In this document: one piece after another, positions 11,531 through 21,446 of the stretch
How the letters are laid out: the number at the start of each line of letters is the position of its first letter
Numbering within the stretch: position 1 is the first letter of the stretch
DNA from: Lentinus brumalis
Taxonomy: Eukaryota; Basidiomycota; Agaricomycetes; Polyporales; Polyporaceae
Assembly: GCA_001792895.1 (NCBI GenBank)
Contig: MARA01000010.1
Location: forward strand, 1,116,001-1,180,000
Direction: 5' to 3'
DNA: 64,000 nucleotides
Translations under genes and position numbers: made by a program
The notes under the pieces: generated by a model
What the model was told of the DNA's origin: nothing
The model's input: the letters and a program-made list of their open reading frames with translations, nothing else
Databases searched by the model: none

Positions 11531-12172
11531 ATGTCTCTCGTTGTCCCCGAGGCCCACCAGCAATTCCAGGTCCGTCATGCAGCTCTTATCGCCGGGAGGT
11601 CGAAGTTCTGATTCTGAGACATAGCACATCTTGCGTCTCCTCAACACGAACGTTGATGGAAAGCGCAAGATCATGTACGCCCTGACGGAGATCAAGGGTG
11701 TCGGCCGTCGTTACGCCAACCTTGTCTGCAAAAAGGCCGATGTTGACCTGAACAAGCGGTGCGTTTTATGTCAAGCCATCTTGGTATTAGCACACGGCTG
11801 ATTTCATGGACGGACGTACAGCGCCGGCGAGCTTAACTCGGATGAGCTTGAGCGTATCGTCACCATCATCCAAAACCCCACGCAGTTCAAGATCCCGACG
11901 TGGTTCCTGAACAGGCAGCGGGACATTGTCGACGGCAAGAACTCGCAGATCTTGTCGAACGGTGTCGACTCGAAGCTCCGTGACGACCTGGAGAGGCTGA
12001 AGAAGATTCGTGCGCACCGTGGTCTCCGTCACTTCTGGGGTCTCCGTGTCAGGGGTCAACACACCAAGACGACTGGTATGTGTATCTGGATCTGCAATGT
12101 CATGATGGTCGCTCATGTGTATGGACAGGCCGTCGGGGCAAGACCGTCGGTGTGTCGAAGAAGCGCGGTTAA
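11531..12172 (+). CDS. rps18: 40S ribosomal protein S18 (uS13)
   Basis: Component of the small ribosomal subunit head, contacting the P-site tRNA and the bridge to the large subunit. Four exons: 11531-11569, 11625-11758, 11822-12075 and 12129-12172, with GT-AG introns in matching phases. The protein is about 156 residues, the normal length, and reads [53 protein letters not shown] and so on, with the helix-two-turns-helix motif (KGVGRRYA) and the conserved C-terminus [20 protein letters not shown] ending VSKKRG. The sequence is intact. The leader probably contains an additional noncoding intron. Confidence 0.97.
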
Positions 12173-12470
12173 GCGTTTCTGGAGGATCTCTTGCTTTCGT
12201 TGCACTATCTCATTATCGGCGGCGGTATTATGTTCACTATGTGATGTATCATTTCCATGCAGTAATGCCAACCACCATGACATGCCGTCTTTCCTCGTCT
12301 TTCTCTGTGTGCTGTTAGTCCTTGTCGCCTTTGGAAGTGGAGTACTTGCCTGAAGTGGTTGTGTGGGAAGGATACCGAATTCGGTACTGGGAACTAGAAC
12401 GTTCTGGGAAAGTTCGTGCGCTTGCGCCTCTTATATCTCAACGCCAACCACGACGCCGAGGATATCCAAC
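12173..12470. other. short intergenic region
   Basis: Holds the RPS18 3' untranslated region and the promoter of the next plus-strand gene. An in-frame extension of that gene upstream to 12363 is open but lacks conserved character. Confidence 0.4.
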
Positions 12471-13535
12471 ATGACCACAACTGCTGCCTGGGCGAACCCG
12501 TATTCACTGCACCCTTGGTTTCGAATGCCGTCTCAAAAGCGCAAGGGACTCAGCGACGACGAGGACGCACCCTCCACCTTCTACGAGCCCCGACGATCAC
12601 TTTCACCCGCCCCAAGTCCAAAACGGCGCAGGTGCGACGTTCTCGAAAATGGTATGTCGCAGCTGACGTTGGACGGACTGGCCATCCCACCATCAGCAAA
12701 CCTCGGTAGCACGAGCTACCCCACCGTCCTCTTCCCCGATACCCCTGCCGTCGCGTCACACCCACCACCACTATGGGCGGACGCGTCGCACGCGTCTGGG
12801 CCATACGTCACGCAAATACCCACCAACGCGGCAGCAACGGTCGTACTGCCTGGGTCCGTCGAGGAGCCGACGTCATCAGAGACGGTCTCGGAGGAAGCGG
12901 AGGATGCGGACGTGCAGGACGTGTCGATGAAGACCCCGTCCTGGTATGAAATCGAGAAAGACCGTACGTCTGTTTCCCTAACCCCCTCCGCATTCTCTTC
13001 CACCACCACCATTCCCACTTCCTCTACGTCTCTCGGCGTTCGTCGTACCCCCTCTCCACCCCGTACGACGCGAAAGCCGCTCTTTCGCCACCCTCCTCGC
13101 CCGACTGTTGTTGACGTGCCCGATCGTGATACAGGCATCGTCATTACCGACCTGGAAGACTCCGACACGGAAGACGAGAGCAGCCCACCCACGCAAAGTT
13201 CAGGCAACACACCCGCTTTCAAGATCTCGAACGCGCTGCTCGACCGTCTTCCGAAGCCGCATGCGCTCGGCCCGCTCGCGCCGGAGCCAAGCCCCAGCAC
13301 CGCGCTCGTGCTGTACCGTCCGCTGGCGGTGGTGCCGGACGAATCGCAAGACGCGGACGCTTCGCCAGGAGAGAAGGAACTGCTCGGCGCGGTTCCTGGG
13401 ACATCGGGGGAGGTGCTGGAGCCAATGGGAGAGGACTCGGAGGTGCCGATGGAGGACACGCGCCCATGTACGCCAATGGTATTAGAGCCGGTAGACGAAC
13501 CTGTTGACGAGCCAATGGACATCGAGATGCTCTGA
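12471..13535 (+). CDS. intrinsically disordered protein, function unknown
   Basis: No function recognised. The start at 12471 (MTTTAAWANPYSLHPWFRMP) is chosen because a compact aromatic-rich N-terminus follows; an in-frame Met at 12525 (MPSQKRKGLSDDEDAP) is an alternative. The product is low-complexity, rich in Pro, Ser, Glu and Asp, with a basic motif PKRRRC (possible nuclear signal) near residue 50, and islands that look conserved: SWYEIEKDR, IVITDLEDSDTEDE, FKISNALLDRLPK, STALVLYRPL and the C-terminus EPMDIEML. A GTACGT donor at 12964 and CAG at 13134 define a probable 171-base intron whose removal joins EKD to RIVITDL in frame; the intron is itself stop-free and divisible by three. Mature length about 298 residues, or 355 with the intron retained. 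The antisense open frame at 12716-13543 is a shadow of the composition. Confidence 0.65.
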   Translation: MTTTAAWANPYSLHPWFRMPSQKRKGLSDDEDAPSTFYEPRRSLSPAPSPKRRRCDVLENGMSQLTLDGLAIPPSANLGSTSYPTVLFPDTPAVASHPPPLWADASHASGPYVTQIPTNAAATVVLPGSVEEPTSSETVSEEAEDADVQDVSMKTPSWYEIEKDRTSVSLTPSAFSSTTTIPTSSTSLGVRRTPSPPRTTRKPLFRHPPRPTVVDVPDRDTGIVITDLEDSDTEDESSPPTQSSGNTPAFKISNALLDRLPKPHALGPLAPEPSPSTALVLYRPLAVVPDESQDADASPGEKELLGAVPGTSGEVLEPMGEDSEVPMEDTRPCTPMVLEPVDEPVDEPMDIEML

Positions 13536-13918
13536 CTAGCCAATCATCACCGTGTAGATGGACTGTGTGCTCACTCGACGACCTTCTTACGTAGACTATT
13601 GTACTTATAAATCCGACATATTGACATGTTGCATGTAGTTCAATCCGCATACGACTTACTGGCGTGGGTGTGGAACGCCCAACAAAGCCACGGAGCCTGA
13701 GGCTAGCCTTGTCTCCCCTAGGCAGCCCACGGCTAGCCTGAGGCCTGAAGTTGAGGCGGGCAAGAGTGGGCAACGCGCTGACTTCCTATAAGTCCCGCCA
13801 TGGGCCATGGTTGTCTTGCCCGAATCCATCTACAGGTCGCACCGGCGGTCGCACGCGACACTGAGAGTAGTATGTTCCACCTCGATCTCGCCGCAGTCAG
13901 GCTACTTATATAGTCCTA
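13536..13918. other. convergent 3' intergenic region
   Basis: 3' untranslated regions of the disordered-protein gene (+) and the phosphotransferase gene (-). A GGCTAGCCT-type motif repeats near 13701-13740 (gaggctagcctt, cacggctagcctgagg). No gene seen. Confidence 0.4.
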
Positions 13919-14987
13919 TCATATCCAGTTCAACGCTCGCGCCATTCTCGATAGCCACCTTTCCTGCTTGAAGTACGGTCCACAGATGAAAGGGATCAAC
14001 ACCTTCCAAAACTCATCGTCCGTCCCGCTAACACGTGCGTCCTCGCTCTGCCTCTGCGTCGCCACGTACTCGAACCACGGCGGGTAGTAGCCCGCCCACG
14101 CGAAGTCGATGAGCCAAAGACGGCCGCCCTCGCCCACGACGATGTTTCGCAGATTAAGGTCCTGGTGCGTCAGAACGAGCGGCATGGAGTCGTCGAACAG
14201 GTCTTTCCGCGCGGGATCGTCCTGTGGCACGTTCCGCGAGTCCAGCGCCCTGCGGTGTCGGTCGTTGAAAAACGTGGACAACTCAGCGTACGACGCGAAC
14301 GGCCCGCGGTGCGACTGCACTGGCCCAAACACAGGCGACTCGCATTTTCGTGCCGGTCCTTGGGCGGACAGAGGGCCTGGCGGCGCCCCAGGGGATGCTC
14401 GCAGGCGGCGGAGCTGGCGCACGTAGCGCCGCAGCGTGAACGCGACCAGGCATTTGCGCCATTTGGGCAGCGTGGACCAGACGTGGGCGAGCGTAGGGCC
14501 GTCGATGTAGTCCATGACGATCAGGAAGTCCCATTCGCACCTGACGACGCGGCGCACGCGTGGGACGGGTATCGTCGTCTCTGAGAATACGAGGTCGAGC
14601 GCGTTCGCCTCGGAAGGGTCCGGCGCGTCCTCGTCCAAGTCCTGCGACGGCTTTGCGACGGTGCCGGACGTCAGTCTGACGATACCGGCCGCTGGATGCA
14701 CTCTGGGTGCATTTTTGCTGAGAACGAGGAGCTCTGCGTTGCTCAAGTGGTCTATGTCAGATGGCTGTGTAAAACAGTTACACATGATTGTCTCTCAGTG
14801 AAACATACAGTAAAAAAATGCTGGAGCTGCTTACGAGGACGCTCTCCTGAGGCCTCTTAGGTGGTGCTATGGCCGTGAGGACGGTGTCCAATGTATCTGC
14901 TATAATCCCGAGGAGGGTGTACAGCAGCCATTTGCGCGCCGTTGCTTCATGTGGGTGCATGCCGATTGAGTTGGTTGGGTTTCGCAT
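13919..14987 (-). CDS. APH/choline-kinase-type phosphotransferase
   Basis: Protein-kinase-like fold enzyme of the aminoglycoside phosphotransferase (APH) family, common and expanded in Agaricomycetes; substrate unknown. Exon 1 is 14987-14835 (MRNPTNSIGMHPHEATARKW, then a hydrophobic LLYTLLGIIADTLDTVLTAI), exon 2 is 14764-13919; the intron is GTAAGC...ACACAG, phase 0. Domain features in order: ANALDLVFSETTIPVPRVRR (N-lobe helix), DFLIVMDYIDGPTLAHVW (hinge), the catalytic loop LTHQDLNLRNI with HxDxxxxN, and LIDFAWAGYYPPWFEY (DFG-equivalent Asp, with the APH feature WAG-Y-P-P--EY). Length about 330 residues. No conserved residue of the catalytic loop is missing. The true first Met is at 14987; the frame opens one codon earlier with GTG. 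Confidence 0.82.
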
Positions 14988-15582
14988 CACTACATATGCC
15001 GGAGAGCATCAGCAAGACGGGAAGGTCAAGATAGCAGCGTGCGGTGGCACCTTTAAGTATTCAATTAAGTACATACCAGGGATGGGCGCGCAACTTATGA
15101 GCGTTCATCAGCGTTTGTCGATGCAAAAGTGCTTCAGTTCCACGAAATGGATCTCTCGTGTGGGCGAGAGAAAATATGCCCGAGAGGAGAAACGATAGCT
15201 ATACTTTCTCGCTGGCCAGTGGCAGGGAAAATTCATAACGGTTGTTCACCAAAGGCGCGGCTTGCCTTTAGCACACATGTCACTTATTCAGAGGGCAAGC
15301 GAACGGCTGGTGTGCGGCCACGGTCAATGGACGGACGACCGTGAACGGACTGATGCGTGCGTCTTGATACCTGTCGCCAGTCTTCAACGAGCGTCCGCTA
15401 GGCAGGGTGATAGGACATCCTAGGGAACACGATAAACGTAGGTTACAAGCGGAGCAAGAACGACAGCATAGACAGTAGTCTCATAACATGCGTATATCTA
15501 CGAAAGCCTCAAGCATCTAGCGAGAGCTGACTCAGTTGAACATGCGAGTGTGGCGAGGAAGAGCGCAAACTCACCGTCGCGG
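14988..15582. other. intergenic, no gene seen
   Basis: Upstream region of the phosphotransferase gene and 3' region of the SARNP-like gene, both on the minus strand. Nothing recognisable beyond short frames. Confidence 0.4.
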
Positions 15583-16807
15583 CTACTTCGCAGTCCCGAA
15601 CCGCTCTGCACGCTTCTTCCTGCGTTCGAGCTCCTCCGCATCGACGGACTCCTCAACGGGAGCACCTCGCTTCTTGCCGTTTGTCTTGCCCGTCGGTGCC
15701 TGAGGTTGGTCCTGAAGGCCGAATCGTGCTTGGCGGGCGGCCAGCTTTTCGGGATCCTGCGGGTAGCAGAGTACGAGGAACGATGAGCGAACTTGGGCGG
15801 GCGGGCGGGCATGACTGCGACGTACATCTGGCATCGTGGCCTTCGCAGCCTTGCCGTTAGTTGCAGGCCTTCCCTTCTTCGTTTGAGCTGGCGCAGCCTT
15901 CGGTTCTACGAGAGGGATGCCGAACCGCTCCGCGCGTGCCCTCCGCTTTGCGGCCTCCGCGTCCTCAGGAGTCGTCACCGCGTCTCCGTCAGCTGAAGGC
16001 TGCTCAGACTTAGCGGGACTTGAGGGAGCTGGAGCCTAGGTACAATGTGTCAATACGACGTTGCCGGAGTGGTACTGCAAGTCACGGTCCGCTGCACGGA
16101 CGATTGGTCCGGGTCCAGAGAGCACAAGTCGAGCCAGGCTTTGACCTTTGTGTAGGTCTAGTTGCTGGACAAAACCTGGTCCTCTGATGACGGTTGGACA
16201 TTACTGGTGTATGCGCGAACGGGTGCGAGCCATATGAGAAGTGAAACGTCGACCCTGGCGTTATGAGGAGCTCCAGGCAATCGTCCTCGAACTGTGACCG
16301 CTGACATGCACATACAGCGATCAGAGTGGCACATACCGCTTTAGGCGCCGCATGCGACGGCGGTTTCTTTGAGGCAGGAGCAGCAGTAGATGATGGGGCG
16401 GAGCTGCGCAGATGTCAGTGCACCGAATATGCAAGATGACTAGCGGACGTACGCTTTTGGGGACTGTGGCGGAGACGCGTCGCGACGCGTCGGTTGAGCG
16501 AATGTTGGACGATGGGAACAATGAAACACGCACTGCTTCTGACGTCTCTGGTGGGCTCTCTGGTGCAGCCGACGCGCTCTGCGACGTCAATGGAGGCGTA
16601 GGGCCATGGGACTTGTTGTAGACGTCGACGGCCTCGGGCGAAGCGAGGATCTTGGCAATGAGATCCTGCTTGTTCGCCTTGCCGGTGATGGCGACGTTTG
16701 CCTTTGCGAGGATGTCCTTGAGGTCGACGACCTTGAGGGATTTCCTGTTGGGAGAGGTGAGCAGCGGGGGGCAGAGGAGGAGGAGGGACGTGCAGCTTGG
16801 ACTCCAT
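15583..16807 (-). CDS. SAP-domain ribonucleoprotein, SARNP/Tho1 (CIP29) family
   Basis: mRNA-export and mRNP-assembly factor that binds nucleic acid and the THO/TREX helicase. ATG at 16807; exon 1 is only 14 bases (MESK plus two bases of the next codon), then an intron that fits best with a GC donor (GCACGT at 16793) and CAACAG acceptor, giving MESKLKSLKVVDLKDILAKA. This is a SAP domain (about residues 1-40: LKSLKVVDLKDIL...GKANKQDLIAKIL). A Pro/Ser/Ala linker follows (SSTAAPASKKPPSHAAPKA). The C-terminal half carries the family hallmark RAERFG boxes: RARAERFGIPL, ARQARFGL and KKRAERFG, ending at TAG 15585-15583. Further introns lie at about 16330-16036 and 15815-15755. It diverges from HAP2, sharing 175 bases of promoter. 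Confidence 0.85.
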
Positions 16808-16982
16808 GGTGGTGGCAGGTGGCGAGGAGCGGTTCCGGATTAGGCAGGCGCGGGGAAGGCGTGACAGTGACCAATCGGGATGGCGGAGGGCTGCGACATC
16901 TTACTGGGCGAGGTGGGTTGCAGCTGGTTGGCCAGTGCAGCAAAGGCTCAGCTCGGCCAATCACATACTCATTCCTGTAATC
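16808..16982. promoter_or_regulatory. bidirectional SARNP/HAP2 promoter with two CCAAT boxes
   Basis: Only 175 bases separate the two divergent start codons. It contains CCAATCG at 16871-16877 and CCAATCA at 16957-16963, both on the plus strand. CCAAT is the site of the HAP/NF-Y complex, of which the gene to the right encodes the DNA-contacting subunit, so autoregulation is possible but inferred. Confidence 0.5.
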
Positions 16983-18653
16983 ATGGACCCCGTCAATCAC
17001 CTCTTCAATTCCAACCCTTATCACGACTACCGTACGTGTTCCCCGCCTGTCCCCCGCGCCCGCGTCCCCCGCTCACCCCGCGCAGAGAACGGCTCCCTCT
17101 ACAGCCTCTACGCCCAGCCGCAGCACCCGCACCAGCAACACCCCAGCACCCCCAGTTCCAGCACCAGCAGCACCCCCACGCACACCCCCACCCCCATCCC
17201 CACTCCCACCCGCACACCCATGCCTCCCGTCACCCGTCACCCGGCCCCTCGTCCGCAGGCACACCCATCCCGCACTCGCCCCATCTCTTCCTCCAGCACC
17301 ATCTCCCTTCCGCAGGACAGCCAGACCCCCAGCCCCAGCCGCGAGAGCCAGATCAGCCGGTGGACCAGATCCAGGATGACACTCCCATGGATGAGGAGCC
17401 TCTCTACGTGAACGCCAAGCAGTACTACCGCATTCTCAAACGGCGGGTCGCCAGAGCCCGTCTGGACGAGGTGCACAAGCTTGCCAAGCAGAGAAAGGTG
17501 CGTCGCATTCCCTTGTCTCCCATCTGCCCTCCGGTCGACCTTTGCTCCCCATATCCGCATTCGATCTGCGCTGCAGCCGTATCTGCACGAATCGCGTCAC
17601 AAGCATGCTATGCGGCGGCCCCGTGGGCCCGGTGGCCGTTTCCTCACCGCGGAGGAAATCGCTGCGCAGAAGGCGCAACAGGAAGCCGAGGTTGTCCCTT
17701 CTGGCTCGGCCTCTGTCGACGGCGAGGGCGAAGACGACGACGACGCTATGGCTGGCAAGGATGCCGACATGTCTTTTGGCAGTCCCATCGAGCCCACTAA
17801 ACCCGCGACCGCGTCCGCTCCAGTCCAGGGGCCGCCTCTGCATCAAAGTCAACAGCCTGAGATCCGGCCTCCCACCGCCGCGCCGGGGCAGCCGCTCTTG
17901 CAGCCGCGGCCTCAGGCTGCTGGCTCGGCTCTGCAGCCACAACCTCAGCTACAGCCCCAGGCTTCGATCCAGGCTCACGCACCGACGCCTATGGTGACGC
18001 AGCCGCAGCCCACGCCGCATCCAAAACCCCAGGGTTCAACGATGCTCCCTGCACCCGTTCAATCTCCACACCCTCCGCAACCCGCGCACTCCCCCTATCT
18101 GCAGCTCGGTCACAGCCCAGGAACTGTCAATCTGTTGAACGTAGGCTTCCCGCCCTCCATGTCTCATCCGGCGACGCCTGCGCCTCTATCGCCCCATTCC
18201 GATGCTATGAATCCATTCGATCACGTGCCCACCCCTGATATCTACTCGCGCCCGACTCCGGCGCGTGCGATGCCGGGCATGCATACCCACAGCCATGCCG
18301 GTCAGCCCGGGCAAGCCACGCACACCCATGGACATGCTGGTCAGCCCGGACACACCGCTCATATGCATGGCGGGCCGCCGGGTGTAGCGGCGGCGGCCCA
18401 GTCCCCGCCCCCGCAGGCCAACCAGCCTCCCATGGCGCTCCGTACCCCGTACCACGCTGCTATGCAGATGCACCATGTTCCCCATCCTCATGCGCACGCA
18501 CGTCATCATGTGTCGCTCATGAACAGGTCGGAGCGGTTGTACACGAGCGCCGACCACAACGTCGTGAACATCTCCGCGGAGGGGATCAAGGGCGATATGC
18601 AGCGTCGGGGAAGCGACATGATGCGCTTCGGGAACGCGTCCAACGCAAAATAG
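16983..18653 (+). CDS. HAP2: CCAAT-binding transcription factor subunit HAP2 / NF-YA
   Basis: Sequence-specific subunit of the heterotrimeric CCAAT-binding complex; with HAP3 and HAP5 it controls respiration, nitrogen and iron genes in fungi. Start MDPVNHLFNSNPYHDY at 16983; a GTACGT...CGCAG intron follows, then a Gln/His/Pro region. The core domain is complete: DEEPLYVNAKQYYRILKRR and ARARLDEVHKLAKQRK (subunit-association helix A1), an intron GTGCGT...CTGCAG at about 17498-17577, then PYLHESRHKHAMRRPRGPGG and RFLTAEEIA (DNA-binding helix A2). The long C-terminus is Gln/Pro/His-rich (about residues 230-470) and ends NASNAK. Upstream of the domain the frame of GSLYSLYAQPQHPHQQHP and that of HPHAHPHPHPHSHPH differ by one base; one more C in the CCCC at 17141-17144 would join them. 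An alternative acceptor at about 17118 would also restore frame. Confidence 0.95.
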
Positions 18654-19429
18654 ACATGGCTCCCGGTACATATGCACATACGTACATATGCCCCAGGGGA
18701 AACGACCAAGCTGTTGTCGAATGTACGTTAGGTGTGGGACAGGTGCTTCCGGCCATGATTGTGTTCTCGGGTTTACTTATCTCGTTAAGTTTGCTATCAT
18801 TTCTGTTCTCCTCCGCCTCGTCGCGAATTATATGTGTCGGTGTCCCAACTCGTCCTCGCAGTCAGGCCCCATGCCCAATCTCATCCTCGTCCTCGTCTTA
18901 TAGAGTCCGGGTCCTTAACGGCCTCGTGTGAAGTGTAACAACAAAACCATACTAGATCTCTACTCGCCAGATCGTTCCGTACCGTACCTCATGTGCTTTT
19001 TTCTCGGTAGTTGTGCATTGAATCTAAGCCCCAATTTTTTGGTTAGTCTTCGTTCTCGCTCGATTGCGTGCATCGTGCCCGTTGAGTACGGAACATGAGG
19101 TGCGTTGATGTACAGTTGCTCATGATGATCGATGATCGTCCTACTCATGCAGGGGGATGTCACATACTACGACTATATAGAGGCTCTTCATCGTCCGTGC
19201 GCAGGTTCGTGGTGGAGATGAAAGGTCGCAATTGTGCCCGCGATGGTCGGAGGCCAGCCGGCCAACACCGATGGCTGTAAACGCGACTTAACCCCAGGAC
19301 TTGGCGCTCAGCGCTCGTGGCGGCTGGCAGCCCGGTACGTAGCGATCCTCTACCAACTTGAAATGAGTATATCTCACTATCCGCGAGACACTGACCAATT
19401 GCGACATGCGGTCTGAAGATCCTGCAGTC
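18654..19429. other. HAP2 3' region and gene-free stretch
   Basis: HAP2 3' untranslated region (repeated CATACGTACATATG-type bases near 18668) followed by sequence without supported genes. Confidence 0.4.
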
Positions 19430-19892
19430 AAGGTTGGGTCATCGAGGCCAGCCGGGGGACTGGGATTCCTGAACTGGCTGTGTGTGCTGCAAATCACTTC
19501 GCCGCAACGGAAGACATGGACCTCCCTCCTGGTGGCAGTGACAATTCGCTCTCAAGCCTGCAGAAGACGGTGCTGCTTGGGAAGGTTGTACGGGTGCAAC
19601 TTGCCATTATCCCGGAAGAGATCGCTTCGGACGACGCGATGAAGGAATGCATCAAGACCAACTGTGCTGTCTATCGTCCTGTGGGCCCGGCTTCTATGCT
19701 GCCCAGGAAGCTCGACGGAGGCGTCGTGGACCCCACTTGAAGGTCTTGACTCTACGGTACGGAGAATGTGGCGAGTACTACCGCTTTCTGTGTTTATTTG
19801 TGGGATGATCACAAGGTGACTGCCTCCGTTCTGCCGCTGCAAATCGCGGCGCACACGCAGGCGATGTATACTCTGGCGGAGAAGCGGCGTTG
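19430..19892 (+). pseudogene. GMC oxidoreductase relic (C-terminal part)
   Basis: Remnant of a glucose-methanol-choline flavoenzyme. The segment EEIASDDAMKECIKTNC then VYRPVGPASMLPRK then LDGGVVDPT (about 19613-19738) aligns by eye with the C-terminal substrate domain of the intact GMC gene at 35964-38832 ([36 protein letters not shown]). A second piece, [25 protein letters not shown] (about 19818-19891), matches the segment holding the second catalytic His. Between them, DPNLKVYG-type sequence is shifted out of frame after a premature stop at 19738-19740. The first catalytic His of the family (YHPxG) is Arg here. The FAD-binding N-terminal half is missing. It is therefore a decayed copy. Confidence 0.75.
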
Positions 19893-20234
19893 AGTCTGTC
19901 TCGCTAACTGCCCACGACATGAATGACATGTATTGATCGATGCATGTGTCCAGGCTGCGGGTATCATTCACGGATTCTCAGTATATGATGTACTTGTACC
20001 ATGGCTAGCTTCTATATGTGTGAACAGACCGAACGGGGACATATGCCTGAGGCAGGACGTAGCATTGGTCTCCTGCAAGCCGACGCAGCTGAGTACACGA
20101 GGGTATCGGGTGTGTGATAGGTCATACAACAGGGTACTGAGTAGACAATCACGCTTAGTATGAATGAGAACAAGATGATGCGGGGGAGACTTACTATCGA
20201 CAGTGTCATGGACAGGCAGATATAAGTACGTCCG
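19893..20234. other. intergenic, no gene seen
   Basis: Between the GMC relic and the small coiled-coil gene. Nothing recognisable. Confidence 0.35.
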
Positions 20235-20687
20235 TCACAAACTCTGGAGGTTTTCGTCTCGCTCCCTCTGCCTCTCCAGCTTGCGCTGCCTCGCGATCTC
20301 GCGCGCAACAGAATCCTCGCGGCAGGCCTGCACCAACAGGCGCGTCTCCTGGATGCCGAGGCGAACACGGCGCACCTCCGAGGCCATGTCGTGCTCCATG
20401 TTCTCAAGCAGCTCGAACAGGGACGTGATGTGCTTTGGCGGTATCGGCGCGGAGGGAGTGCGTGAAGAAGATAGCTTTGACCGAGGCTTGCTGGGCTGGC
20501 GAACGGCGCCCAGGCGTGCTGCCCCAGGACGCGGAGAGGGCGAACTTGGCGGGCAGGGCCCGATGGTAATTGTAGGAAGGGGACCGGCGAGGGTTGCGAA
20601 GAGGTCGCTTGGGAATGGGAGGAGGCCTCCCGAGAGGAGAGGGGACTGGGAGATGTCGACCGGGAGCATCGGAGCAGGGCCACGCAT
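20235..20687 (-). CDS. small Pro-rich/coiled-coil protein, function unknown
   Basis: No family recognised. Single-exon frame of 150 residues from ATG at 20687 (MRGPAPMLPVDIS). The first 85 residues are Pro/Ser-rich and probably disordered; residues 85-150 look folded and helical (HITSLFELLENMEHDMASEV, RRVRLGIQETRLLVQACRED, then a charged helix AREIARQRKLERQRERDE), suggesting a coiled coil for protein-protein contact. A TATATAAA box for this strand lies at 20825-20832, 138 bases upstream, which supports transcription. The opposite-strand frame at 20203-20736 is a composition shadow. Confidence 0.6.
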   Translation of the reverse strand: MRGPAPMLPVDISQSPLLSGGLLPFPSDLFATLAGPLPTITIGPCPPSSPSPRPGAARLGAVRQPSKPRSKLSSSRTPSAPIPPKHITSLFELLENMEHDMASEVRRVRLGIQETRLLVQACREDSVAREIARQRKLERQRERDENLQSL

Positions 20688-20824
20688 TGCAGTAGGTGCA
20701 GGTAGTGTGTTTGAACGAGGGTATGTGCAGGCTTAGAGTGGCGGATAGTCTGCGGGGGCAGAAGGGGGACTAGTAGAAGGGCGGTATGCTAGAGTGCTGG
20801 CGGCCCATGTTCGTCTTGGGGCGG

Positions 20825-20832
20825 TTTATATA
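20825..20832 (-). promoter_or_regulatory. TATA box of the small coiled-coil gene
   Basis: TATATAAA on the minus strand, 138 bases before the ATG at 20687. Position fits a fungal core promoter. Confidence 0.4.
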
Positions 20833-21054
20833 CACAGCAGTCTACCGAAGAAGCCAGCTTGCCAATCGGGTCCGTCACCAGTGAAGCCTTCTGGAGAGCG
20901 TGGAAGTCACCGGAGCGATCGAGGACGAGTGCAGATTTGTCGAACCACGATAACGGCTCGAGAGAGCCAACAGAGAGCAGCTAGAAGACATCTCGGGACG
21001 CACAGAACAAGTCACAGGGATCCGGGAAGATGGAAGTTCGCAGCGAGCTGGGAA

Positions 21055-21275
21055 CACGCGCGACTTCAGGCTCCTGCCCATCCGCCGCTTCGGGTTGAGG
21101 CAGATTCTCCAAGGCGGGGGCAAGGTGGAATCTCTACAGGGGAGGAGCGCTTCAAGTGGTTCATAGCGCCGGATCACGTGAATAGTGCATTGTTGGCCTC
21201 AACCCTCAGCGACGGCTGGCACCAAACACGAACAAGCATCGGTCTCGGGCTGATAGCCGCTCGGGAAAGCCCCAT
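21055..21275 (+). repeat. left arm of imperfect palindrome
   Basis: Pairs with 21447-21660 around a centre near 21361. Perfectly paired cores: 34 bases at 21068-21101 with 21622-21655, and 31 bases at 21195-21225 with 21496-21526. CACGTG at 21175-21180 faces CACGTG at 21541-21546 at the same centre. Between cores the arms are alignable with scattered mismatches and small gaps. Confidence 0.85.
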
Positions 21276-21446
21276 ATATGGCATCCTCCCGTCAGCGGGA
21301 GTTGGCAGAGAATGCCGACAATCTCATCCATGGCCGCCGAAAGCTTTGCGACTGCCTAGCCAGCAGCACCGAGAGCCTCCTCAGGAAAGCCATTGCGGGT
21401 TTACGTCCAAGGGGAAGTTCCTGCATCTCCCCGGACCACTACTAAA

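Noticed and set aside
12716..13543. Long antisense open frame (275 codons, minus) opposite the disordered-protein gene
   Set aside because: Ser/Gly-rich composition mirrors the Pro/Ser/Asp-rich plus-strand frame; no recognisable domain and no splice context.
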